From Bathymodiolus brooksi (lineage: Eukaryota; Mollusca; Bivalvia; Mytilida; Modiolidae), in assembly GCA_963680875.1 (NCBI GenBank), contig OY804589.1, forward strand, positions 27,516,353 through 27,580,352: DNA of 64,000 bases, written 5' to 3'. Below are positions 25,501 to 34,774 of the stretch, one piece after another. The notes beneath the pieces were generated by a model, which saw only the letters and a program-made list of their open reading frames with translations, was not told where the DNA came from and made no database searches. The translations under genes and the position numbers were made by a program. How positions within the stretch are numbered: the stretch's first letter is position 1; every line of letters begins with the position of its first letter.

Positions 25501-28500
25501 GCTGTTTGTGATTGCCAATAGTACATCTATTTTGCATGTTTGTTTAAATGTTCTGTAATTGCTATTATTTTATGTAGTGCTTGACATAAGTTGTTATGTT
25601 TATATTTGTATAATCGGTTTAAGAGCACTTTAGGGCTCATGTTGATTTGTTGTCTATGTATATATATACCGACTCTAAATAAAATTTACTTACTTACTTA
25701 CTAATCCCTTTAATGCAAAAATTTCTCTTGAGGCATATTTACATATACCTGTTTCTAAGGCAGAAGAGTGGAATTATGAAAGCTACAATTTTCAAGGGGT
25801 TTACTTATGTACACTGTTTTTTTGTTGTTGCTGGGATAGGGGTTGAGGAGCGTTAACTCATTTTTATTTTTTGACAAGCCTAAAAAGGAGATTGTTTTGC
25901 TTTATGATAACTAGTGTCCCTTTCTCTCTGATCAGTCTTTTCTGTGACCAAATGGTCATCCGTCAAATTTATGTTTGAAGTGCATTTTTCCATTTCAGAC
26001 AATATTCTTACCATGTCACTAGGTTCGTCATTTTTTTCTGGTGCCTATGTAACACATTGGCTGAAAAGGTTTACTTTCCACTTTTATTCTTATTTAAAAC
26101 TCCCGCTTAATAGGCGTCTCGATACGAAATGGATTGGCCGTGCATAGCGAAGAACAAGCTGAAAAAGTTCCGAAAATCTTTCCGACCAATGAAATAGCGC
26201 GAAACAAAATATGTTCGGATGACCTCCTGAATGGGCACGAGTGGAGGAAAGTTGGATGTGTCGTCGAGAATAAACTTGAATTTCATCAATAAATATTTGT
26301 TGTTCGTACGTATAAACTAGATAGGAATGAAGGGAAATCATTTTTGAGACGAGGACAAGCGAAGGTCCTTTTTAAAACTGGCGCGTTATTGTAAAATATC
26401 GAGTCGAAGCGAGGATTCCCTCTTTGTATTTTGACGATTGTTTCATACCTTTATGTAAATATAAGTAATACGGCAGCTGGACCTAGAAACAAAAGTTAGT
26501 AGAACGAGAGAGTTGTAACACGAAATGTTGTAAAATATGGATAAATGGTTCAAAGATATACTTCCAGACAAAGATCCATACCATAATCGCGGGAGGGACC
26601 AAGTGAGGAAAAAGGGGGGTCCGGAATTCGAGTGTCTGTGTAGAAAACCACCGACAGTAAGTCACATAATGTTGTACACCTCGCCATGAACGGCATTCGA
26701 ACTCACAACAATATATGTATTGGCCTGTCTTACGCCGAGACCGAGATTCTAAGACGAGACTTATACAGAAACAGCTAGTTAATGTATGTGTTTTATTAAA
26801 TATTCTGATTCATATGGTGTAATATTTTTCAAAAAGTGGGAATATACAAGTGTATTTGTCAGATTATCATAAAAGCCATAGAAAAAAACAATTAAATTTG
26901 ATTGGATGCTTCTCCATATATAGGAATCGATCAATTAGAGAGACCATCCAACATTATACTTAGACATAATAAGGTTCAGTGCTTTTATTGTTGTTCTACA
27001 TTTCACAGTCACAGTAGGATGCTCTATAACGAGCATAACTTAACAAATACCATTACCAATGCTTACTATATATCCTACATAAATATATGTTTATGCACAA
27101 ATCAAACACAATTTTTATCAATCTTTCAAATATCTTGAACTGAGTGAATGGAGGCAAAATCGACACATGGAACACATATATATGGCCGCTTACTTTCCTG
27201 GCTTGGTACAGGTAGTTCAATAAAAAGTGACGGGGTTAGACTAGTTTTATGATCCCAAACCCTCCCCTCTTAGTGGAATGATGGGGTCATGCAATTGTTT
27301 GCAGTTGTGAGTAAAATGCCAACCCTCACATATAACAGGGCTAACAACTTTATTATAAAGAACGCTATAATCTTGAACATTATACATAATATGTTTAAAA
27401 ACTGTAATAATTCTTTATTGTTCTCTAATTGTAGTTTCCTTGAATGTAGAAGATACAATAATTGTATTTGGTTCAACGATTCACCTACTTTGTACGCTTG
27501 ACGATTCACTAGACCTCAACAATGGTAGAAGTCGGCAATGGTCTGGTGGCAGTGAGAACAAAGTTTTAAGCTTCAATGGCTTCCCTTCAGATCCAAATAA
27601 ATATGAAGAGCATGCCATCTCTACAAGGCAATTTCGTCTAAAGATATTCAACACCAGTGAAGTAGATGTAAATTGTTACTACAAATGTGTGTATGGTTTC
27701 AAATTCGATGAGAAAATGTTAGGTTTAAATACCACGAACTATCAGTGTAAGAACAAATGAAGTTCATTTAATCTAATTTAAGATATCTAATTTAGTGAAC
27801 TGCATCGGTGGTGTCATGGTTACCGTGCTTGCCTTGAGTGTGGTAGATCGTGGGTTCGAGCCCCTGTCGGGTCAAACAAAGACTATAACATTTGTATTTG
27901 TTGCTTCTCTGCTAAGCACAGAGCAGTAAGGAGAAAGAGCAAAGACGAGTTGGTTAGGAATCAGGATAATGTGTCCTAGTGGGGAGAAATGTCTATCAGC
28001 GGAGTGTTGTTTCAGTGAGCTAGTACTATACAAATCCGACTAAGCGTATTCGTCTAGTACAAAGTGGACCCCGCCATTGACTTATTCAAAATTAACTTGT
28101 TTTCGCCATGATATAAATGAAAAAATACTTACTCAAAACGCGTTCATGAAAAAACCTTCATAAGGTAGACTGAAAATCAAAAGTATGGAAACTCAAAAAA
28201 GTTTATTTCGGTTATTTTAAAATAAATTACAGCAAAATGAAATATAAAGTTGCATTTATCAACATTTGACAAACTTCAATCCAAGTTTAATGAAAATACA
28301 CGAGGCGTTAATATGCCATGTTTATAATAATTAATGTGAAATATTGTGAAATCATTATTAATCGTGGGGTAGTACCGTACTATTTTTCGCTGATTTCGTG
28401 GTCCACTTAAACCACGAAAATAAAAATTCAACGAAATGTAATTGTCCTATTGATTGTTGGCTATAATATTTAAAACCACGAATTCAAGAGCCCATGGATA

Positions 28501-29863
28501 AATGCATTTTGTAGGAACTACAAAAATTTGTGCCAGCGAATAGAAGTACTTTCACAATATTTATATTACTGTTATTCACCACCCTCGTTTAATTTAATGT
28601 GTAGTGTGGAGGAAGTTTGTCAGTTACTTGACCGACAATGGAGGACGTTTGTCAGTTACTTGACCGACAATGGAGGAAGCTTCTCAGTTACTTGTCAGAC
28701 AATGGAGGGATTTTTTCAGTTACTTGACCGACAATGGAGAAAGTTTGTCAGTTACTTGTCCAACAATGGAGGAAGTTTGTCAGTTACTTGTCCGACAATG
28801 GAGGAAGTTTGTCAGTTACTTGACCGACAATGGAGGAAGTTTGTCATTTACTTGTCAGATAATGGAGAGATTTTTTCAGTTACTTGACCGACAATGGAGG
28901 AAGTTTCTCTGTTACTTGTCAGACAATGGAGGGATTTTTGTTTTCTCCTTTTTTTTCACTGTTCTCTTTTACATGTGTAATTGTTACTGGTATACTTTCA
29001 TTAATGTGCATGTTCTTTTTCATATGTATATGTGTAATATTTGTTATGTAATTCCAATGAAAAGACTTCATAAGTTGGTAAAACTTGTGTCTTATCCTTT
29101 TTGTCTCTATGAGCAAATAAAATTGTTATAAACTAAACCAAAAACCGACAAAAAATTAATGAAATAATCATTAAGAACCAAAGGATCAGAATTTCGAAGC
29201 TACGGTAAATTCATATTCAGAAGATTAAATAAAGTGGTTGATGCGACATAACTAAAGGAATAATCCCTGTTTATATGTACTAGGTCTTTGAATGAACTGC
29301 ACCAGAAAATAAATATTATTGTATTAGTCTATTATCTAATCACAGAATTTTTTCATCCATCAATTGAAGCTATTATTATCCTGTCACAGAATTAGTGATT
29401 TTTTTTTTTTTCATTGAAAAAAATACAGTGTTATCGAGTGAAAAATAATTATTTGAATATTAAGTATCTTCTAAACGTCCTGATAAATTCTAAACAATTA
29501 ATGATTTTTACGATAAATGCAAATGTGTTGTTGAGTAAAGAATCTTTTATGAATATAAGTTTTCTTCAAAATGTCCTTGATTAATACTGGTATTACCAAT
29601 TTTTGAAATGTCCTTTTTTGTTCTCTCACAGATATACCTGCCGCTGACGAAATCAATACGAAAATTAACTATAGCCAAGAAGACAAACATATATCTGCCA
29701 GTCTAACGTTTCAAAATATATATCCTTTACCGCAATGTATGTTGTCAGTCATGGTATGTTAAATCATAATTCATTTGCTTATTTTATCACAAAAGCTATT
29801 AATATATAGTAATGTTTTTGAAATTTGATGAAAATAAAAGAAAAAGCTGCATTATAATTTTAA

Positions 29864-29902
<39 letters not shown>

Positions 29903-32900
29903 CATGATGATCATGATGATCATGATGATCATGATGATGATCATGATGATGATGATGATGATGGTGAAAATGAAAACGATCATGATGATGACGACGACGA
30001 CGATGCTTTCTTTTTAAATTGTGAATAATAACTAATGTCAAGATAAGAAATTCGATGATAATGAAACAAATATGTTGCTGTTACACTAACTAGTCTTAAT
30101 ATAAAACATTGACGAGAATCAAAATATATAGCATTAAGCACCATCCATTTTTATTGGCGGACAGTGTCCTGGTTGTTATCTTTTTCAAATAATGCATTTA
30201 AGGAGTGTATTAAGTAGACATCTTAGCAGAGACTGCATATTTAAAAGGTTGTTTCCATTGAGCTTGAACTAATAGATATCACAGATAGCTAGGTCTGCTT
30301 CACTGTGAATTTACCATTTATATGAAGTATATATCTCTCAGTTGATAAGCTATTCCATCACCATGTTTGCAAAGAGTAACAGGAACAGCTTACCCTTCCG
30401 GAGCACCTAAGGTCAGCCACATTTTTTTTATTGGATGGTCGTGTTGATCAATATTTAGTTTATGAGTAGTTTCTGAGTAGACTTTGGTATTTATTCTAAC
30501 ATGACGTGCTACTTTCGCTTTGAAAACAATAGAGGGCTCTAAATAGCACAGAACACCCTAAGCACATGCGCAGAAGGCATATCATTATCTAATCGACAGC
30601 GTATTTTGCATATTTGTACTTTATGTATGTTAAATTAAAAGAATACAAATATTAGATATACAAAATGAGCATTAAACATGACATGGGAGAATTATTTCGA
30701 TTCTAATAGGGCATTTACAGTAATTTATGGATACCGAAGGCGAAGGATTTGGCTGTTCTGATTACCTCCCCGAATGACAATTTCGCATTCTACGATGAAT
30801 TATAGAAAAGTAATGACTAAATTAAACGAAAATAATGTTACCTATGTTATACAAACTATGTCTTCCATGAATTATTTCGATTCTAGTAGGACAAATCTAA
30901 CTTATATTTTGAATGGAAGTCAATAATAATGGAAATGCGTATCATAACAAAATCCACTAACCTTCATGTTTACAGTAGTTTTCCAACATTGTTAACTAGA
31001 CGGTGATGCAATTAAGTTACTGATATTTTCCAATTTGATGGCATTTTGCATTTAGTTACTTAAACAAGTAAAATGCTCACAAAATCGTAAAATAAATCAG
31101 TAACCAGCTTGTGTCAATGTCACCAGCGTTCCTTCTAAACTACGTCACCGGATGACGACAAATTACAAAAGTAAAAGTCGATATATGGTTGTCTTAAGTA
31201 TTTTTTCCGGAAAAAGTTATATGTCAAGATACAATTCTAGAATTTTTATGTTTGTATTCACCATGGTCATAAAATGAGCATAAAGCAAGACATGAGATAA
31301 TTATTTCTTAAATCAAATGAAACTAATTTTTCATCGTTATCAATTTATATAACGTTTCTGTTATCTTATTTATTCTCGTAAATAATAGCGGGAGGTAATT
31401 GGAACAGCGCCCAAAAATAACCTCTGTCTAGGTACGCTTGAATGCATAAAATTACCGTAAATGCCCTGTTAGAATCGAAATAATTCTCGGATATCGCTCG
31501 GTGTAAAATAATGACAAATATAATGCCTACCCATGTTAAAATAAGCATAGAGCCCGGCATCCGAGAATTATTCCTTAAATATCATATGAACTTTTATGTT
31601 AATTAATTGCAGGGGTCAAAGTTGAATATGTCTGTTTCACGTAAAGCCTCGCATGGACTTTTCTACCAACTATCCATGTTCATCGATTACACATGGGAAG
31701 ATAACTGTGGAACAGAAGCTAAAATTGAGTGTTTTATTGGCGAAAAAAGATTATCAATTTGGAAAACACAACCGGATCAGTGTCTGGGTATGTACAGAGT
31801 CTATTTTCTGCTAATTATCAATACATGTCTTCTGAGTAATAAGTAATATGGTTACGTTACAATTTTCTGGGTAACATAAATATGCATTTTTCCTTTGATG
31901 TTTTATGCAGTAATCAACTTAAAAATAGTGAACTTTTACAAACCATGGTCTAACATGAAGATCTTGATGTTATTCCATGATTTTGACGTCATAGATCTGT
32001 TATTCCATGATTTTGACGTCATAGATCTGTCAATCATGTAATTTCTGTTACAAACCATATATACCATGGATCTTACTCATGAACTTATTTAAACCAACTC
32101 ATCCTTCGGATTCGTTGGTTTAAATAAGTTAATTCGTAAGGTCCATGGTATATATAATACTTATTTTTTAGCAGCATAACATGCTTTTAGCTCATAACAC
32201 CAGCTTCATTTTTTAGATCATAAGCTTTCATTACTGTGCTTGATTAACTTTTTTACTGTTGTATATGCTTACCTTGTCTGTGTTATATGTGTGCTTTAAC
32301 TTATTTGCTATATTTTGCTACTATGAGTGCTTTTATCTAAATTATTAATTTGTGTGCATGCTTTTGTTGTTTTTAACTGTTATTTATTTTTGTGCTGTGT
32401 ATGTCGGTCAAAATCCCACTAGGGCTTGTGTTGTATTGTTATTTTAGCATGCCGACTATAGATAAAACTTTTATCTTATCTTATCTTATCTTAATGTGTC
32501 TGAGTGGAGCGACATGTCTACCCTTCAGCACAATGGTCTGGAAAAAAACATATTATTATTATTTTATCAAGTGTAAGTTGTTCTCTTCATGACAGTTGGG
32601 ACCGTCGTGGCCGTGATCGTCTGGTAGTTGGATTTTAAACTACCTTTGAAATCAGTGACTATCACCACTAACGTTGTGAGTTCGAATCCTGCACAGGCGA
32701 GGTGTGCTCGATACAACTTTATGTGATAAAGTTTGTCAGTGACTTGCGGCAGGTCGGTGGTTTTCTCCGGGTATACTCTGGTTTCCTCAACCAATAAATC
32801 TGATCGCCATGATATAGCTGAAATATTGTTGAGAGTAGCGTTAAGCACCATTACCAAACCAACCTACGCAACATTTTTCAGCTATATCATGGCGAGAACA

Positions 32901-34774
32901 AGTTAAATTATCAATGCATATCTCCTGAGTAATAAGTAATATGTTACTTTACAATTTTCCGGGTATTTCTAATTCTAAATGCACTTCATATTCCGTTTTG
33001 AATGAGTTTGGTGAATTTATCTATTATTAAAATTATACATTTATTTATGTATTATACTTTTACTCTTTCAAAGTATGACTTGTCACAGCTTTACATTATA
33101 ATTACACACACTCGGTAGTATAAGGGTTAGCTTTCTTTTTCGTGTGAGGTAAATCATGGATTCGATCCCAGTCGGGTCAAACCAAAGACTATGAAATTGG
33201 TATATCATTGTTCTCCACTGAGCTAAGCAAGCATCATTAAGAAGAAAGGGCAAAGACAGATCTGTTGGTTCAGAGTCGGTATAATGTGTCCGAGTGGAGC
33301 GACATGTCTAACCTTAAGCGCAATGGTCTGGAAAAAAGCATACATTATTATTATTTGATCAAGTGTTAGTTGTTCTCTTCATGACATAGCTGAAGAAATG
33401 CTCACTAGACTTGAATAATCATCACTCATTTACAATTACAAAGCACAGTACGTCATAGGCAGTAAAATATATTATGATTTCAGAAATGACAACAGAAACC
33501 ATCCGGGGTGTTAATAAAGACATTGTAATGGCTGTATCAGTTGTATCAGGATTAGTACTATGTGGTGCTGTACTCCTCTCTCTGGTCGTGTTGAGGTTGA
33601 GAAAGCACCGAGCAGGCAATGGTAAGTAGTAATGTGATTCCACATTTGTTTACCACACACATTCATCACAGCATAAAACTATTTTATTTCATATAAAAGT
33701 CTTTTAATATTGTAATGCTCATTATATAATTATCGCCATTACGTGCTATCATTTTTTGTTCATAATTTTTTAAAAGGAAAGGACTTCACTAATGTTGTAA
33801 TAACTTATGTTCAATCTCATTGGCTGTTCATCATGGAAATAAAATATGTTTAAATTTAACCAAAATTACAGCATAACTGCTAAAAAAATCCTTTTAAAAA
33901 TGCAAGCGTTATTATGTAACTATTACCGTTTCTGACCAAAAAAATGGAGAATATCAAAATTTTCACTTTTTTATTTGTTATACAATTATATTGCAGTCTT
34001 TTGCAAAATGATTATTTTGATTGGTCGTTTAAGAGGTAGCTATTTTATTTCAAAAGGGGTCTAATAGGGGCCCACATTAGGACATTTGACATATTTGGAA
34101 GGCATATAGATTTTTTTTTAAATTTTCATCCAATCCGATGTGGGTTTTTTCTTCGAATTGATTGTGCCGAAAGCTTCGGATTTCCTCTATCTTATATGGT
34201 TTCTGAGATCAAGTCGACCGAAAGGACTAAGAAATCCAACTTCCAAAATTTGAGCTTTTTAATCTTTATTCCAGTTATAATGCATTTTTGGTTGTTGTTG
34301 TTGTTTTTCATCTTTATCATATTTATGGGTTATTGATGGGCCATAAACAAATTAAGTTATTTATTTACTACAACTATTAATATATATAATCAATGTCAAA
34401 AAGTATTCACTTTCAATAATGAAACGAGAGAAAAATATTAGTTAACATTTTCATTTAAAAAGTTCAATGGTGATTCCTTTTATTACTTAAGATTATCCAT
34501 GCTAAATTTGAATTTTGAATTTCATATTTTCTTTAGCTATTTTTCTTTGCTTTGATTAAATATGTTTATGATTATGTAAAAAGACATTATTATCTTTACA
34601 GGTGAAGCACACAATTCTACGGAAGCTTGTGAATTAGTTGTACCCCCAATTGTGACTGTAGGAGAATGGAAACAGAAAGAGCAACCAATGGAACAAATAA
34701 GGCTGGGGGTTACAAAACCTCTAAAAGGAACGAATGGAATACACAATGGGCATAAAAAGCGTTTGGAGAATTGA
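13515..34774 (+). CDS. Ig-like type I transmembrane protein, six exons
   Basis: Spliced gene assembled from exons 13515-13581, 27435-27746, 29632-29753, 31613-31787, 33484-33621 and 34602-34774. Every junction has AG acceptor and GT donor (GTATGT, GTAAGA, GTATGT, GTATGT, GTAAGT), phases agree (1,1,0,1,1), and the sum is 987 nt with no internal stop, giving 328 aa. Residues 1-20 are a hydrophobic leader. Residues 23-126 form a V-like Ig domain (C42, W58, C107, with Y104/Y105 just before C107). Residues 127-225 look like a second Ig-type region (C162, C207) split by a phase-0 intron. Residues 239-262 are a membrane helix followed by R-L-R-K-H-R. The 66-residue tail has no tyrosine, so no ITIM/ITAM. 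Sequons occur at N95, N121 and N172. A cell-surface recognition or adhesion role is inferred from architecture only; I do not recognise the exact family. Exon 1 is the least certain because intron 1 is 13.9 kb. Confidence 0.75.
13630..13860 (-). mobile_element. LINE 3' end with (TTTCGTA)n tail
   Basis: On the minus strand the sequence ends in AATAAAATATTTCG followed by short TTTCGTA repeats, as in the 3' tails of many molluscan LINEs. Only a few hundred bases are present. Confidence 0.4.
13840..14212 (+). pseudogene. LINE ORF1-type C-terminal fragment
   Basis: An open frame reads K-R-V-T-L-V-R-D-R-L-Y-I-N-N-E-L-Y, a motif typical of the end of ORF1 in L1/Tx1-like LINEs, then an acidic stretch and a basic R-R-P-P-K-R-Q-R-R tail to TAG at 14098-14100. 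A further frame continues to the edge of the 5.2 kb element at about 14213. The rest of this LINE appears to resume at 19394. Confidence 0.5.
14213..19393. mobile_element. 5.2 kb inverted-repeat element in Ig intron 1
   Basis: Arms of about 500 bp (14213-14720 and 18890-19393) are near-perfect reverse complements, starting GCTGGTAATCGGCACAAGCA. A second inverted pair lies inside at about 15590-15715 and 18555-18680 (tttaatggaccg...cctcacgg...ccctgtcgtaga). Between the inner pair is the cysteine-rich gene. This suggests either nested insertions or a two-tier terminal repeat. An exact target duplication was not found; CGTGnACATnC on both sides is an imperfect candidate. 14720-15590 and 17990-18550 show no gene. 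Confidence 0.75.
16557..17985 (+). pseudogene. Cysteine-rich protein with CXC (tesmin/TSO1-like) C-terminus, decayed
   Basis: Three consecutive frames belong to one protein of a large family common in molluscs and cnidarians. The first (from ATG 16557) has C-I-I-C-Q then Y-H-R-S-C-Y, and C-I-F-C-K then Y-H-S-S-C, two C-x2-C...H-x3-C modules. The second (17200-17520) has L-P-P-N-I-A-S-K-Y-T and Q-C-G-K-G-K-S. The third (17587-17985) has the C-terminal C-M-C-K-G-K-S-I-C...C-x-C...L-S-C-T...C-x-C CXC motif at about 17810-17930. Frameshifts near 17185 and 17515 and a stop at about 17580 break it, and the long central region usual in the family is missing. Position between inverted repeats suggests a transposon passenger or its own gene; function unknown. 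Confidence 0.65.
19394..19947 (+). pseudogene. Acidic Asn-rich ORF, probable LINE ORF2 N-terminus
   Basis: About 180 codons rich in N, D, E, S and F end in a motif (F-N-M-L-N-I-L-T) like the start of a LINE endonuclease, then stop in poly-T. It lies just outside the right arm of the 5.2 kb element and faces 13840-14212 across it. I infer that one LINE was split by that insertion. An open frame extends upstream to 19276 only because it reads into the inverted arm. Confidence 0.35.
20286..20487. repeat. Hairpin element, about 200 bp
   Basis: Left arm ctacggaagtgtcgatatta and right arm taatatcgacacttccgtgg are mirrored for about 70 bp, around a loop with a second mirrored GGTACGGTAAA/TTTACCGTATC pair. 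Confidence 0.7.
21315..24101. mobile_element. pogo/Tigger-like element split by a LINE
   Basis: The left end CAGTAGAACTTCACTCGCTC and the right end (reverse complement CAAGTCAAACCTCATTCCCT) both run into a CTCGAACTCG block and are flanked by TA. Repeated TTCGAG motifs occur near both ends. This is the end structure of pogo-type elements. No transposase remains; a LINE occupies about 21505-23345. Confidence 0.5.
21505..23345 (-). pseudogene. LINE with EN and RT ends, internal deletion
   Basis: From right to left, a broken endonuclease (motif C-A-L-V-G-D-F-N-A at about 22977-23006) is followed by the end of an RT (K-T-K-V-I-I-F near 22710; Y-S-Y-L-G-V-I-F near 22600) and an open C-terminal domain at 22578-21694. 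The last contains L-T-Y-G-S-E-I-W-G and a C-x2-C-x8-H-x4-C knuckle (I-C-H-L-C-N...H-F-L-F-Q-C). The RT palm is deleted. The 3' end shows GAACTT repeats. It lies inside the pogo-like element. Confidence 0.75.
24237..26391. mobile_element. 2.15 kb element with 310 bp inverted ends
   Basis: Arms 24237-24547 and 26081-26391 are near-perfect reverse complements beginning CAATAACGCGCCAGTTTTAA. The interior has no transposase; it holds G and C homopolymers (24660-24685, 25270-25285) and a LINE 3' tail with (ACTT)n at about 25682-25702. The target duplication is not resolved. Confidence 0.7.
25560..25705 (+). mobile_element. LINE 3' end with (CTTA)n tail
   Basis: The segment ends in ccgactctaaataaaattta followed by four to five CTTA units. 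A related segment with a different tail lies at 32270-32492. Confidence 0.45.
26600..26760 (-). mobile_element. tRNA-derived SINE fragment
   Basis: On the minus strand a B-box-like GAGTTCGAATGCC follows ggcgtaagacaggcc and is succeeded by a GGTGGTTTTC body similar to the SINE family at 32597-32872. It lies in intron 1 of the Ig gene. Confidence 0.45.
27190..27290 (+). repeat. Fragment of dispersed 'CTTGGTACAGG' repeat
   Basis: It shares the cttggtacaggt...ccaaaccctcccctc pattern with the fuller copy at about 63010-63240. Confidence 0.45.
27435..27746 (+). CDS. Ig gene exon 2 (V-like Ig domain)
   Basis: Preceded by a pyrimidine-rich tract and TTGTAG. It encodes residues 23-126 as a phase 1-1 exon, the usual form of a single Ig-domain exon. 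C42, W58 and a C-Y-Y-K-C F-strand end are visible. If the GTAAGA donor at 27747 is skipped, the frame stops four codons later (27758-27760), which would give a short secreted form. Confidence 0.8.
27801..28080 (+). mobile_element. tRNA-derived SINE, family A
   Basis: The head has A-box-like TGGTGTCATGGTTACCG and B-box GGGTTCGAGCCCC, then a body with gggtcaaac-aaagactata, aatgtgtcc and ctgagcgacatg-type motifs shared with copies at 33104, 49603 and 61806. It lies in intron 2 of the Ig gene. 28,080-28,600 shows nothing recognisable. Confidence 0.7.
28607..28938 (+). repeat. 32-bp minisatellite, about 10 units
   Basis: The unit is caatggaggaagtttgtcag plus ttacttgaccga, with substitutions alternating ACCGAC, GTCAGAC and GTCCGAC. 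The period is not a multiple of three, so the open frames here are incidental. Confidence 0.85.
29632..29753 (+). CDS. Ig gene exon 3
   Basis: The acceptor is TTCTCTCACAG and the donor is GTATGT. It encodes residues 127-167, ending in a strand-like stretch with Y-P-L-P-Q-C (C162), which resembles the first cysteine strand of a C-type Ig domain. It starts in phase 1 and ends in phase 0. Confidence 0.7.
29864..30003 (+). repeat. (GAT)n microsatellite
   Basis: A run of GAT interrupted by GATCAT units. Its antisense gives an artificial histidine-rich frame. Confidence 0.9.
30662..31592. repeat. Inverted and direct repeats in Ig intron 3
   Basis: gaattatttcgattctaata (about 30688) is mirrored near 31465-31495, and a gagcataaagcaagacatga-type block is repeated directly at 31271 and 31545, the second ending just before exon 4. 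Probably a decayed inverted-repeat element. The rest of 30,010-31,612 shows only a short piece of the CTTCCGGAGCACC repeat at about 30390-30412. Confidence 0.5.
31613..31787 (+). CDS. Ig gene exon 4
   Basis: The acceptor is TTAATTGCAG and the donor is GTATGT. It encodes residues 168-225 and completes the second extracellular region, with W195, C199, C207 and C224 and a sequon at N172. It starts in phase 0 and ends in phase 1. Confidence 0.72.
31976..32036 (+). repeat. 30-bp tandem duplication
   Basis: The block gttattccatgattttgacg plus tcatagatct occurs twice in tandem, each with a TGACGTCA site. Confidence 0.8.
32058..32156. repeat. Hairpin element, about 100 bp
   Basis: Arms tataccatggatcttactca and the mirrored aaggtccatggtatata enclose a second mirrored pair ttatttaaaccaac/gttggtttaaataa with the loop tcatccttcggattc. 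Confidence 0.75.
32270..32492 (+). mobile_element. LINE 3' end with (TTATC)n tail
   Basis: Ends gccgactatagataaaactt followed by TTATC repeats, related to 25560-25705. Confidence 0.45.
32492..32594 (+). mobile_element. SINE family A body fragment
   Basis: Matches the 3' part of the copy at 33104-33385 (gtgtctgagtggagcgacat and the terminal ttgttctcttcatgaca). Confidence 0.55.
32597..32872 (+). mobile_element. tRNA-derived SINE, family B
   Basis: The head resembles a tRNA (ggccgtgatcgtctggtagt; B-box GAGTTCGAATCCTG). The body has ggcaggtcggtggttttctc, and the end is gccatgatatagctgaaata followed by gttgagagtagcgttaagca. Other copies are at 54081-54330 (minus) and 41925-42140. This body is very common in mussel sequence. 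Confidence 0.75.
33104..33386 (+). mobile_element. tRNA-derived SINE, family A
   Basis: B-box GGATTCGATCCC with the shared body (gggtcaaaccaaagactatg, gtgtccgagtggagcgacat). It lies in intron 4 and ends about 100 bp before exon 5. Confidence 0.65.
33484..33621 (+). CDS. Ig gene exon 5 (transmembrane)
   Basis: The acceptor is ATGATTTCAG and the donor is GTAAGT. It encodes a short stalk, a 24-residue hydrophobic helix (I239-L262) and a basic stop-transfer R-L-R-K-H-R. This fixes a type I topology with the Ig region outside. Confidence 0.8.
34602..34774 (+). CDS. Ig gene exon 6 (cytoplasmic tail and stop)
   Basis: The acceptor is TATCTTTACAG. It encodes the last 56 residues up to TGA at 34772-34774. 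The last ~15 codons overlap, in another frame, a decayed LINE reading E-W-N-T-Q-W-A...F-G-E-L-T-S, the usual lead-in to the RT motif D-D-P-x-N-Y-R that follows the stop. The C-terminus may therefore be transposon-derived. Confidence 0.65.

Noticed and set aside
27801..27880. Functional tRNA gene
   Set aside because: A- and B-box-like motifs are present, but the body is shared with other copies (33104, 49603), so it is a SINE head.
28607..29131. 119 and 153 codon frames over the 32-bp repeats
   Set aside because: The repeat period is not a multiple of three and the frames follow the repeat; no gene features.
29799..30041. Histidine-rich protein on the minus strand
   Set aside because: It is only the translation of a GAT microsatellite.
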